DNA of 64,000 nt, from contig NC_053036.3 of the NCBI RefSeq assembly GCF_002575655.3, forward strand, positions 162,044,627 through 162,108,626, given 5' to 3'. The first letter of the stretch is position 1, and the number at the start of each line of letters is the position of its first letter. Origin of the DNA: Aegilops tauschii subsp. strangulata (Eukaryota > Streptophyta > Magnoliopsida > Poales > Poaceae). Shown here piece by piece: positions 23,201 to 34,317 of this stretch. A program made the position numbers and the translations under genes. Under the pieces are notes generated by a model. That model did not search any database. It saw only the letters and a list, made by a program, of their open reading frames with translations, and was not told the DNA's origin.

Positions 23201-24757
23201 AAGTTCTTCAGGAAAGACATCGAGGAATTCACGCACGACGGGAATGTTTTCAATGCCCTCGAGTGGTGCAGCGTTCAATGCATTCAATGCATAGAGCCTT
23301 GCCTCGGCATTTTGCACCAGATGGGCTTGGTAAGTAACTATCTCATCTGAAGGGTGTAGCAGATGGACGGTCTTAGTGGTGCAAACGATTGAAGCAGTAT
23401 GCGCTTTTAACCAATTCATTCCCAGAATGAGATCGATGCTACAAGACTTCAGTATGATGGGAGAGACAAGAAATTCCAGTCCTTCGATTTCAACGGGGAC
23501 GTCGTTGCAAATCATGGAGGTTCGACATTGGCCCGCAGGGGTGTGTACCAATAGTGAAGCATTCATGTCTTCGCTTCTAATGCCATGCATGAATGCAAAA
23601 TCTTCTGACATGAATGAATGTGATGCACCTGTATCAAATAAAACGGATGCTGGTACTGAATTTACGAGGAGTGTACCCATCACAGTAGCAGGCTGGTCTT
23701 GAGCTTCGTTGAGATCAACGTGGTTGGCATGAGCACGACCATAAGACTTAGCATTGTTGTTGCGGGGCTGGTTGTTACCACGGCCAGTTGCTGGAAGGGC
23801 CAGTTGATTCTGGTTCTGGTTGCATTCTCTAGCACGGTGTCCTGGTTGACCACACCTGAAGCACAAGCCATTATTGGGAGTGGGAACAGGAGCCCCAGGT
23901 GGGGGAGCTGGTAGCTTTGACTGCCTAGATGGTGGAGGAGGCAGACGCGGTGCAGCATAGGTCTGCCTTGGGGCAGATGCATTTGGACGATACATGCTGT
24001 TCGGGATCCATATCTTACGCTTCTGTGAGGGCGAGCCCGAAGAGGAGCCCGTGTCACGGTTGCGCCTGTGAGAGCTCTGGTATTCCTGCAGACCAGTTTC
24101 GACATTGATGGCCTTGTTCACCAAGGTGGCGAAATCAGCAAAGTCATGCACTAGAAGTGCGAGCTTGATGTCAGCTTGAAGGCCATCACGGAACTTCTCC
24201 TGTCTGCGTGCATCAATTGCAATGTCCTCCTCAGCATAGCGAGACAAGTCCAGAAACTCCCGTTGATAAGCTTCAACAGTTTTGTTGCCTTGGGTGAGGT
24301 TGCGGAACTCACGCTTCTTCCGGTCCATGACTCCTTGAGGAATGAAGCGGGCACGGAAAGCAGCTTGGAAGTCTGGCCAGGTGATGATTGTCCCAGCTGG
24401 CAGAGTACGCCTGTGGCTGTCCCACCATTGAGCTGCGGGTCCCTTCAGAAAGAAGGAAGCAAAGTTGACATAGCTGGCAGGGGCTACATCGGTAGACTCC
24501 ATCTCATAGGTGATGTCACGGAGCCAGTCATCAGCATCCAGAGGCTGAGTTGAGCTGCGGTACACAGTTGGGTTCAGGCGCATGAAATCCTGCAGAGTTA
24601 CTGGGGTTGGTTGCTAGTCCATATTGGGGCGAGGAAACTGAGCCATCATATTTTCCATGAATTGGCGGTTCAGTTCAAACTGTTGGATCATACCAGCCAT
24701 GTACTCAGGTGGTGGTGGGGCATTGCCACCACTACCACGACCACCTGGTCTAACCAT
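20279..24757 (-). CDS. Chromovirus Gag-Pol polyprotein with chromodomain (one in-frame UAG near the start)
   Basis: The natural start is probably ATG at 24757 ([11 protein letters not shown]). Codon 48 is UAG (24616-24614), after which 1434 residues from the Met at 24583 run open to 20279. Numbered from 24583: Gag capsid (about 1-200), CCHC knuckle [14 protein letters not shown] (about 240-253), protease FDTGASHSF (about 315), RT with YLDDILVFS (about 632), RNase [11 protein letters not shown] (about 775), integrase HHCC zinc finger (about 1020-1055) and D-D-E core (about 1088, 1148, 1180), GPF motif YIGPF (about 1320) and chromodomain (about 1380-1430). These parts copy element RNA and steer integration to chromatin. 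The UAG follows from one C-to-T change in CAG; readthrough or a downstream start is possible but unproven. All pol motifs are intact. Confidence 0.92.
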
Positions 24758-24992
24758 CCTGCTAATATATAACAGGGGTAGTTCAGCATTGAGAAATTTG
24801 CAAAGACAAGAATCATTCATGATGAAACATGCATAATGAAAGGAGCACGATAGCTACTACATAGTAGTCGGCATAACTTACAAAGGGGTCATGCATAGAG
24901 TTCAGTACACAGAGTTCAGTACATAGACTAAAACAACATAGGCGGCACACAGGCTCGCGGCGAATGCATCTAACACTACAAGCAAGCCTACA

Positions 24993-25751
24993 TCAGTCCC
25001 AAGAGGTACTGTGGAGGTAATCGTAGCCCGACAGCTGGTAGTGAGGCAACGGATAGCCCTCCACGTCAGCAGACTGGAGGCCACGGATACTCAGGTGTAG
25101 AACCCGACGCTCAGGTGGCAGAAGAGGACCAAGTGCGGGAGAGTAGCCTCCCACCTCTGGCCAACCGACACCGTGGGGCATCACAGTCCTGGCTGGGTAG
25201 ATCGCAGTATGCGGTAGCTGTCCAGGTCGGACAAAGGGGTGCAGCAGCGTCAGAGCACGGTAAAGGTGCTGACGGGTGGTGTACATCTCGTGGCGAAGAG
25301 CTCGGTTAGCTTGATCCAGCCCATCAGCATGCAGAACCAGGTTCTGATGGTAGAAGGGCTCTCGGGTGACAGTGGAGTAGGCAGCAGTATAGTATCCCTC
25401 CGCACCAACATCAGATGCGATAGCAATGTGCCTGAAAGGGGAGGTGTCCAACTCCCGATACTCTCCACGAAGACGTGTCAGAGCAGCATAGGCAGCATCG
25501 TGGACAGCCATATCGATGGTCACACCAACACCATGTGCGGTGTGCAGCACAGTAGTGGAGTCATACTCCCACGAGTAGAGGTGGACGATGGCACGGTACT
25601 GCTCCTGGTTAAAGTCCTGATACTCCTCGTAGACGGTGTACTCAGGGTGCCAGCGATAACCCAGATAGGTCATCATCTCAGCTAGCACAGCCGGTGATCC
25701 CGAGGCACCAATGGCCGTCGTGTGGCGCACGACCTGCCTCGTGGGTTCCAT
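24993..25751 (-). CDS. Extra ORF upstream of gag in the chromovirus, unknown function, dsRBM-like pattern
   Basis: 252 residues from MEPTRQVV at 25751 (an in-frame Met also lies at 25781) to 24993, between the primer-binding site and gag and on the coding strand. The frame is fully open. Residues about 17-88 follow the helix-strand-strand-strand-helix order of a double-stranded RNA-binding motif: a helix (SPAVLAEMMTYLG), HPEYTVYEEY with the P-x-Y signature, QYRAIVHLY, then HGVG followed by AVHDAAYAALTRL, like the closing G-x-G...A..AA..AL..L helix. The basic KKxAK that grips RNA is replaced by a less basic stretch. The C-terminal half is Pro/Tyr/His-rich and unknown. The fold is my inference from pattern. 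Its position would need a separate message, splicing or reinitiation. Confidence 0.7.
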   Translation of the reverse strand: MEPTRQVVRHTTAIGASGSPAVLAEMMTYLGYRWHPEYTVYEEYQDFNQEQYRAIVHLYSWEYDSTTVLHTAHGVGVTIDMAVHDAAYAALTRLRGEYRELDTSPFRHIAIASDVGAEGYYTAAYSTVTREPFYHQNLVLHADGLDQANRALRHEMYTTRQHLYRALTLLHPFVRPGQLPHTAIYPARTVMPHGVGWPEVGGYSPALGPLLPPERRVLHLSIRGLQSADVEGYPLPHYQLSGYDYLHSTSWD

Positions 25752-26071
25752 CTGAAAGCAAAGACGTTTCAAAGGAGTCAAATGACAGGGTGTGAATTGT
25801 TCAAAATACTATTCTAAGAAACAACTATGGCTTATCCAACTTTGGGGTGAATGCGGTCACGGGATCCTAGTGTTAGAGTTAGTAAATTCGTTTAACCCGA
25901 GTAGAAGAGAGTTCAGAGTCCCAGAGTAAAGGTCGAGGAGTAAAAAGATCCTAGTACCACCCAATGGCGAAGTGGGCCCGTAAGACACACAACCATGTTA
26001 GTAAAAGTTTCGTGATGTCTAGACTCGACTTCGGCCAAGGAGTGTGGAAAGGGGGATTCCTACAGGCAGTC

Positions 26072-26084
26072 GGCTCTGATACCA
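26072..26084 (-). other. Primer-binding site of the chromovirus (initiator Met tRNA)
   Basis: Minus-strand TGGTATCAGAGCC, three bases inside the 5' LTR at 26088, complementary to the 3' end of plant initiator Met tRNA. It fixes the element's orientation. Confidence 0.9.
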
Positions 26085-26087
26085 ACT

Positions 26088-29000
26088 TGTGACGCCCCCG
26101 ATTTGACCGTACACTAATCATGCACGCAAATGTGTACGATCAAGATCAAGGACTCACGGAAAGGTATCACAACACAACTCTAAAACATAAATAAGTCATA
26201 CAAGCATCATAATACAAGCCAGGGGCCTCGAGGGCTCGAATACAAGTGCTCGATCATAGATGAGTCAGCGGAAGCAACAATATCTGACTACAGACATAAG
26301 TTAAACAAGTTTGCCTTAAGAAGGCTAGCACAAACTGGGATACAGATCGAACGAGGCGCAGGCCTCCTGCCTGGGATCCTCCTAACTACTCCTGGTCGTC
26401 GTCAGCGGCCTGCACGTAGTAGTAGGCACCTCCAGTGTCGTAGGTGTCGTCGTCGACGGTGGCGTCTGGCTCCTGGACTCCAACATCTGGTTGCGACAAC
26501 CAGATAGAAAGGAAAGGGGGAAAAGAGGGAGAGAAGCAACCGTGAGTACTCATCCAAAGTACTCGCAAGCAAGGAGCTACACTACATATGCATGGGTATA
26601 TGTGTAAAGGGGCATATCAGTGGACTGAACTGCAGAATGCCAGAATAAAAGGGGGATAGCTAGTCCTGTCGAAGACTACGCTTCCGGCCATCTCCATCTT
26701 GCAGCATGTAGAAGAGAGTAGATTGAAGTCCTCCAAGTAGCATCGCATAGCATAATCCTACCCGGCGATCCCCTCCTCGTCGCCCTGTTAGAGAGCGATC
26801 ACCGGGTTGTATCTGGCACTTGGAAGGGTGTATTTTATTCAGTATCCAGTTCTAGTTGTCATAAGGTCAAGGTACAACTCCGGGTCGTCCTTTTACCGAG
26901 GGACACGGCTATTCGAATAGATAAACTTCCCTGCAGGGGTGCACCACATAACCCAACACGCTCGATCCCATTTGGCCGGACACACTTTTCTGGGTCATGC
27001 CCGGCCTCGTAAGATCAACGCGTCGCAGCCCCACCTAGGCTCAACCGAGAGGTCAACACGCCGGTCTAACCCTATGCGCGCAGGGGGTCTGGGCCCATCG
27101 CCCTATGCACAACTGCACCTTGCGAGGGCGGCCGGAAGCAGACCTAGCCTAGTGGCGTTCCAGTCCAATCCGGCGCGCGCCGCTCCGTCGTTGACGTCAA
27201 AAGAGCTTCGGCTGATACCACGACGCCGGGATACCCATAACTACTCCCGCGTAGATGGCTAGTGCGTATAGACCAAATGGCCAGACTCAGATCAAATACC
27301 AAGATCTTGTTAAGCGTGTTAAGTATCCGCGAACACCGACCAGGGCCAGGCCACCTCTCACCTAGGCGGTCTCAACCTGCCCTGTCGCTCCGCCACAAAG
27401 ATCCACTTGCGGGTACTCCTACGAGCCGACCCGACTTTAGTCATCACATGTGTCATGTATATAGTATATAAGTATATACCCGTGATCACCGCCCAGGTGA
27501 TCACGGCCCGATAGTATAGCACAGCAGACGTACAAGAATGTAGGGCGACTGATGGAAAACTAGCATCCTATACTAAGCATGTAGGATTGCAGGTAAAGGT
27601 AACAACAGTAGTAGCAAGGATAGGCTATGCATCAGAATAGGATATCGGAAAGCAGTAACATGCTACACTACTCTAATGCAAGCAGTATAGAGAAGAATGG
27701 GCGATATCTGGTGATCAAGGGGGGGGGGCTTGCCTGGTTGCTCTGGCAAGTAGGAGGGGTCGTCAACTCCGTAGTCGAACTGGGCAGCAGCAGTGTCGGT
27801 CTCGTAGTCTACCGGAGAGAAGAGGGGGAAGAAACAGTAAATACAATGCAAACATAAACATGACGATGCGTGACATGACAATGAGCAGTGCGAGGTGTGT
27901 CCTAACGCGACAGTAGGTGGTACCGGCGAAGGGGGGAACTTCCGGGAAAGTATTCCCGATGTTATGCGTTTTCGGACAGACGGAACGGAGGGGGAAAGTT
28001 GCGAGTTCGATAGGTTAGGGAGGTGTGGTGGACGAACGGACTGCGTATCCGGATTCGTCTCGTCGTTCTGAGCAACTTTCATGTAGAAAACATTTTCATC
28101 CGAGTTACGGTTTAAAAGATATGAATTTTCAAAGATTATTTGAATTTATGGAATTATCTGAATTTAGCAAAAATGAATTATGACGTCAGCATGAGGTAAC
28201 GCTGATGTCAGCAGGTCAACAGAGCGGCTGACCAGGTCAAACTGACCAGTGGGCCCTACCTGTCATAGACAGTGGGCTAACAGAAGATTAAACTAACTAA
28301 ATTTAGATTAATTAACTACTGGACCCCACCTGTCATAGTCTAATCATCTAAACTAATTAGTTTTAATTATTAAAACGTTTTAATTACCGGATTAAGCGGT
28401 GGGGCCCGCACGTCAGTGGCTGGGGCCTGCCCAGTCAGCAGTTGACTGGGTCAACCCAGTCAACTGGGACCCACGGGGCCCACTGGCAGTGGCACCGGGG
28501 TGGCCCCAGGCCAGCCACGTCGGCGGCGGCCGGCGGCACGTCGCCGGTGACGCCAAACACGGCGGAGGGCTTTGGACCTCGTCGGATTTCGCCTACGGGC
28601 AACCATTTCGCGCGCGAGGGCGCGTTCGAACGAGCGGAGCAACGCGCGTCGAACAGCGGTGGTGGCGTCGCCGGAGTTGGCTGGAATCGGCGCCGACGTC
28701 GAGGCCAGCGGCGGAGCGGCTTCGGTCGAAGACGGAAACGGCGAGGCAGCACGCTATTGAGCAAAAGAGGAGGCTGGGGAGGAACTACGTGGTGCGGCGA
28801 GTCTAATGGGTACGGGCCCGTGACCAAACCGTCACCGGAGACGCGTCGGCGGCGAGCTCCGCGGCGACGCGTTCGGCCTCGTCGTGAGAGCTAGCTAAGG
28901 TTCGCGCGAGAGCAAACAGAGAAGGGTAGGAGGTAGAGGAGCTCACCGCGCGGCACACGGAGGCCGGTGAGAGGCTTAGTAGCAGCAGCAGTCGCCGGAG

Positions 29001-29745
29001 TCGAAGAAGGCGGCGGCGACCCGAGGAAGAAGGCGACGGCGTTGGGAGTGATGTAGGGGGTCCCGGGGCTCGGGCCCGTGGTCGAGGAGGACGGGCTCGA
29101 CGCGGCGGAGCTCGTGGACACGTCGGGGAGGAGAACGGGGCTCGGTGGCCGCGGCTATGGCACAGCCATGGCGACGGCGGCGTTCGGGCGAGGTGGGGAA
29201 AGGGATCGGAGAGGGAGGAGAAGTGGATCTGGGAGGGGGACGTCGAGGGGGGAGTGGGGGCAGGGGGCCAGGGGGTGCAGGGCGTCGCCCTTATCCCTTC
29301 GCCGACGGGGACGGCGAGAGGGTTCGGCGGCGACCGGCGAGCGCGGTCGCTGGGTCGGGTGAACAGGGAGGAGGGAGGCGACCGGGGGAGGTGGGCTACG
29401 GGTTTGGGCCGCCTAGATGACTAAGGCCCAGGGAGGTCAGGGGGGGTTCCTTTTCTTCCTCCTTTTGCATTTCTTTTCTTTTTATTTATTTTCTTTTTCT
29501 GTTTTACATCATTTTAAAATACTTAGGCATTTTCTAAAAATGTGTTTACTTCACCATAATTAACTATGCCTTATTTGGCATCTCCCGAACATTTTGTTTT
29601 AAATTTTGAAAAACTTTTATTGTCGACATTAATTTAAATTTAAATTTGAAACGGTTTTGAATTAACCCGAGATTAATTACAGTGACAGAGGTGACGTGGC
29701 ATCATTAACGTGAGATTACTGTAGCATGATTATCCGGGCGTTACA
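26088..29745 (-). repeat. 5' LTR of the chromovirus
   Basis: 3658 bp and about 99% identical to 16576-20243 by eye. It should hold the element promoter on the minus strand; I could not mark a TATA box with confidence. Confidence 0.93.
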
Positions 29746-30106
29746 CGGCGGCAACAGTCTTAACCTTATCTATCAAGACATTGTCCGTAAAATGGGTATC
29801 GACCCGTCTAGAATCAAACCTAGTAACACCCCTTTAAAGGAGTGATACCCGGCGTAGAGGCCCGCTGCACGGGTTCATTAACATTGGAAGTAGTCTTCGG
29901 TTCATCGGATAACTTCCAAAGCGAAGACTTGATCTTCGACATTGTCCCCGTTCGCAGCGGTTATCACGCACTCCTCGGACGAATTCCTTCGCCCGTTTCA
30001 ACGTAGTCCCGCACTATGCTTACTTAAAGCTCAAAATGCCCGGACCGCGCGACGTTATCACAGTCAATGGCAACATGGAGCGCTCCCTCCGTAATGAGGA
30101 GCACAC

Positions 30107-30573
30107 CGAGGGAGTCCTAGATTAGGGATCGGACAGCCGGACTATGTACTTTGGCCGGACTGTTGGACTATGAAGATACAAGATTGAAGACTTCGTCCCG
30201 TGTTTGGGTGGGACTCTCCTTTGCGTGGAAGGCAAGCTTGGCAATTCGGATATGTAGATCTCCTCCCTTGTAACCGACTCTGTGTAACCCTAGCCCCCTC
30301 CGGTGTCTATATAGACCGGAGGGTTTAGTCCGTAGGACAAGAACAAACATAATCATAGGCTAGCTTCTAGGGTTTAGCCTCTACGATCTCGTGGTAGATC
30401 AACTCTTGTAATACTCATATCATCAAGATCAATCAAGCAGGAAGTAGGGTATTACCTCCATCGAGAGGGCCCGAACCTGGGTAAACATTGTGTCCCCCGC
30501 CTCCTGTTACCATCCGCCTTAGACGCATAGTTCGGGACCCCCTACCCGAGATCCACCGGTTTTGACACCGACA
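30107..30573 (+). repeat. 5' LTR of the second Fatima-like element
   Basis: 467 bp, first base mutated (CGAGGGAG for TGAGGGAG), ending ACACCGACA; contains TCTATATAGACCGGAGGG as the decayed TATA region near 30307. Confidence 0.82.
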
Positions 30574-30620
30574 TTGGTGCTTTCATTGAGAGTTCCACTG
30601 TGCCGTCACCATAAGGCTCG

Positions 30621-33600
30621 ATGGCTCCTTCGATCATCGGCAACGATGCGATCCAGGGTGAGATTTTTCTCCCCGGACAGATCTTCGTATTCGGCGGCTT
30701 CGCACTGCGGGCCAACTCGCTTGGCCATCTGGAGCAGATCGAGAGCTACGCCCCTGGCCGTGAGGCCAGGTTTGGAAGCTTAAACTATACTGCCGACATC
30801 CGCGGAGATTTAATTTTTGACGGATTCGAGCCCATGTCAGGTGCGCCGCACAGTCACGACGAGCATGACTTAGCTCCTCCGTCGGACGATGTTCGGGAGA
30901 TTACACCTATGGCTACTCCGGCCCTCAATCCGGAGCAAATTGCGCCGCCCGAGGACGGGTGGATGGACCCCGCCACGAAGGCCGCACACTCAGCGGCGAT
31001 AGAGCCGAATACTGACTTCACCTCCTATGAGGCCTGTGTTGCCAGACCCTTGGATTCGTCCCCGACCACGGGCTCCGAACTGCCTGCGTCCGTGCCTATC
31101 GAATCTGATTGGGCACCGATCATGGATTTTACCTCTGCGGATATTTTCCAGCGCTTGCCCTTGGGCGACATGCTAGATTCTTTAAGGTCTCTCTCCTTGT
31201 CAGGAGACCCTCGGCCGAACTATGTCCGGCTCAAGTGGGAAGCGGACGACGAAGAAATTCGTTCCCCACCCACCACCCACCTAATAGCCACTGTCGACGA
31301 TTTAACCGACATGCTTGATTTCGACTCCGAAGACATCGACGGTATGGACGACGATGCAGGAGAGGAACAGGAACCACCGCCCACAGGGCGCTGGACAACC
31401 ACTTCATCACACGATATATATGGTGGATACACCCAAAGAAAACAATGACGAGGAATGGAAGGATACAACGAAGGATAATCCCCTCGAGAAGCAACCAAAG
31501 CGACAACGTAGGCGCCGCTCCAAATCCCGCCTCGGCAAAAACAGCGATAACAGCGCAGGAAAGAATAATACCCCGGTCGACTCCAAAGGAAACGACGACT
31601 GCATGGACCCAGCGACAGAGCAGGATGAACCAGCGGATGGCGAACATAGTACGGAGCCGCTGTCCGATCACGGCGACGCCGAGGGTAAAGCTAATCAACC
31701 TGTCTCCGGAGAGGAGAATAGTCCGGACGACGATGCACACATCATCCCGGAAAGACACTTGGAGCAAGAGAAACTCCATAGAAGGCTTATTGCCACCGCG
31801 AGGAGTCTAAAGAAGCAGAAGCAAAGGCTTAAGGCCGCGCAAAATACACTCAACAGTAGATGGAACAAAGTGCTCGACACTGAAGAAAAGTACGGTGGCA
31901 GTCGCCACACAAAGAGCTATCCAAAGCGCAAGCTGCTGCCTGAATTCGATGACGAGGCTTTAGAGCCTATACAGCCGAAAAATAAAACAGCCGATCAGCC
32001 GGATCGACCACCCCGTGGCCGCGATAGGGCGGCTAACGATGTTGCACATAAGTCAGCACACGATTTACGTGAGGACTTGCACCAAAAAGCCGGAATGACC
32101 AGGTCCATCTACGGATCTAGGAAGCGCGCTCCGGCACAGAATCAAAACCGAACACTACAACCGTCAGAATGCCATGACACATCCAAATACAGGGGTGCCG
32201 CGCACCCCCTATGCTTCACCGATGAGGTGCTGGATCACGAATTTCCCGAGGGATTCAAACCCGTGAACATAGAGGCATACGACGGAACGACAGACCCTGG
32301 GGTCTGGATTGAGGACTTTATCCTTCATATCCACATGGCTCGCGAAGATGATCTCCACGCCATCAAATACTTGCCCCTCAAGTTGAAAGGACCAGCTCAG
32401 CACTGGCTGAAGAGCCTCCCCGAAAACTCAATTGGAAGTTGGGAAGAGCTTGAGGATGCTTTTAGGGCTAATTTTCAAGGGGCCTATGTCCGACCCCCGG
32501 ATGCAGACGATTTAAGTCATATAATTCAACAGCCCGGAGAGTCAGTCCAGAAGCTTTGGAACAGATTTCTCACTAAGAAGAATCAAATTGTCGACTGCCC
32601 GGACGCCGAAGCCTTAGCGGCTTTCAAACACAGTGTCCAGGACGAATGGCTCGCCAGACACCTCGGCCAGGAAAAACCGAGGACAATGGCAGCCCTAACA
32701 AGCCTTATGACCCGCTTTTGCGCGGGCGAAGATAGTTTGCTGGCCCGTAGCGGCATCAGTGACCCAGGCACATCCGAAGTCACGGATGGCAATGGAAAAC
32801 CACGACGCAATAAAAGCAAGCATCGAAACAACGAAGACAGCCCAGACAACACGACGGTAAACACCGGATTCAGGGGCTCTCGACCCGGTCAACGGAAAAA
32901 GCCATTCAAAGGCAGCAGAGATGGACCGTCCAGCCTAAACAAGATTCTAGACAGATTATGTCAGATTCATGGCACCTCCGACAAACCTGCAAATCACACC
33001 AACAGAGAATGCTGGGTCTTCAAGTAGGCCGGCAAGCTAAACGCCGAACACAAGGGGAGGGAGACACCAAGTGAAGACGAGGATGAGCCTCGCCAGCAAA
33101 ACACTAGGGGACAGAAAAAATTCCCACCAGAGGTCAAAACAGTGAACATGATTCACGCAACAAGGAGGAACAAATGCGCACTCCGAGACATATGCGCCGT
33201 GGAGCCCGCCACCCCCAAGTCCAACCTTTGGTCGGCCTGCCCGATCACTTTTGATCGCAGGGATCACCCGACTAGTATCCGGCACGGAGGTTCGGCTGCC
33301 TTGGTACTAGACCCAATAATTGATGGATACCATCTCACCCGAGTCCTTATGGACGGCGGCAGTAGTCTTAATCTGATATATCAGGACACAGTCCGCAAAA
33401 TGGGGATAGACCCCACAAGAATCAGCCAAAGCAATACTACCTTTAAAGGAGTAATACCAGGCCCAGAGGCCCGCTGCACGGGCTCTCTAGTACTAGAGGT
33501 TTTATTCGGCTCTCCCGGCAACTTCCGAAGTGAAAAGTTAACCTTCGACATCGCTCCATTCCGAAGCGGCTATCAAGCACTACTCAGAAGAACGACCTTT

Positions 33601-33741
33601 GCTCGTTTTCATGCAATACCGCATTACACTTATCTTAAGCTTAAGATGCCCGGTCCACGTGGCATCATCATAGTTAACGGAAACACAGAGCATTCCTTAC
33701 ATGCGGAAGAATGTGTGGCGGCTTTAGCAGCCGAACACTGA
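30621..33741 (+). pseudogene. Gag-protease ORF of the second Fatima-like element (two lesions)
   Basis: Starts MAPSIIGNDAIQGE at 30621 with the same N-terminal module as the first copy. The frame runs to 31448, but a 2-bp loss in a TATATAT run near 31420 shifts reading; the true continuation is the frame from 31315 to 33027. That frame holds a basic and helical linker (SLKKQKQRLKAAQ) and the capsid (KYLPLKLKGPAQHWLKSLPE; WNRFLTKKNQIVDC). TAG at 33025-33027 replaces a CAG present in the first copy. The same frame resumes to 33741 with protease LVLDPIIDGYHL...LMDGGSSLNLIY, a D-G-G active site as in several plant Gypsy lineages. Near-complete but not translatable as one chain. Confidence 0.82.
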
Positions 33742-34317
33742 ACGACCTCTCCAACCAGAGCAAATGACCGGTTGTCAAGACCTCGGACACGGCTAGACGA
33801 GTCCGGCGCACCACTAGCTGTAACAGCTCAGATAAACCTGAGATTGGGTCGATGGATATACCCCCATAGGTGGTGCTAGGGGCTTCCCACATGTAAAAAG
33901 AACTACAGTTCGGCTGGAACTTATTTAGATTGAATTTTAACGGTTTATTAAGAATAACCAATTTTTCGCACGAAGACTTTCACCTGGGTTTTTTCTCTTT
34001 TACAGATGATAATCGTGCTACACCCTTCCAGGATACGACACAACGGAGACACAGGCGCAGACGTGCAGCAGGGCCCCGCTCAAAGGTTTCTTTTTAGATT
34101 AAGACCCTGTGTAAACCTTTTTTACTGTCTCTTGTTGCTTCACACCCTCCGGATACTCAACATAACCAAGAGGGATGCTGGTGTTATTGGCATTTCGTCA
34201 CGTCAGACTAATGCACGTACCTGGAGATTTAGGGCTTATTATCGAGGGCGTTACTCAGCCCAGTATAAGTTGTAAAGACCGAATACCTTAGGGAGTGTTC
34301 GGCGTCGCGAGTTTGGC

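Larger units (their letters stand above)
16576..29745 (-). mobile_element. Complete Ty3/Gypsy chromovirus (Tekay/Del-type), 13.2 kb
   Basis: Two 3.66-kb LTRs (16576-20243 and 26088-29745) flank 5.84 kb of internal sequence, with target duplication CGGCG at 16571-16575 and 29746-29750. On the minus strand the order is 5' LTR, iMet primer site, an extra ORF, gag-pol with a C-terminal chromodomain, purine tract, 3' LTR. A hand count gives about 26 substitutions plus a few small indels between LTRs (about 0.7%), so it inserted recently. The large LTRs carry long GC-rich tracts with no supported coding. I do not assign a family name. Confidence 0.93.
13191..30106 (+). mobile_element. Fatima-like Gypsy retrotransposon, gag-protease only, split by a nested chromovirus
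   Basis: Consists of an LTR (13191-13664), a gag-protease region to 16575 and its continuation at 29746-30106. The 16576-29745 insert is flanked by CGGCG on both sides and falls inside the protease motif: the left part ends at LMDG and the right part resumes GNSLNLIYQDIV. LTR text such as GTAGGGTTTTACCTCCATTA and ACCGGAGGGTTTAGTCCGT marks the Fatima-type family by recall. No RT, RNase H or integrase is present. The 3' end is cut at 30106 by the LTR of a second related element. Confidence 0.8.
30107..34317 (+). mobile_element. Second Fatima-like gag-protease element, 3' truncated
   Basis: LTR 30107-30573, leader TTGGTGCTTTCATTGAGAG, gag-protease 30621-33741, then about 575 bp of non-coding 3' sequence to 34317 where a foreign LTR begins. 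Its LTR differs strongly from the one at 13191, so the two do not form a pair. No RT or integrase follows protease, suggesting a non-autonomous lineage, unless the pol part was deleted. Confidence 0.78.

Noticed and set aside
26072..26084. TGGTATCAGAGCC as part of a tRNA gene
   Set aside because: Only the 13-base primer complement is present next to an LTR; no cloverleaf surrounds it.
13191..30573. LTRs at 13191 and 30107 as the two ends of one element
   Set aside because: They differ at far too many sites for an LTR pair and the right one is followed by its own primer site and gag, so it starts a second element.
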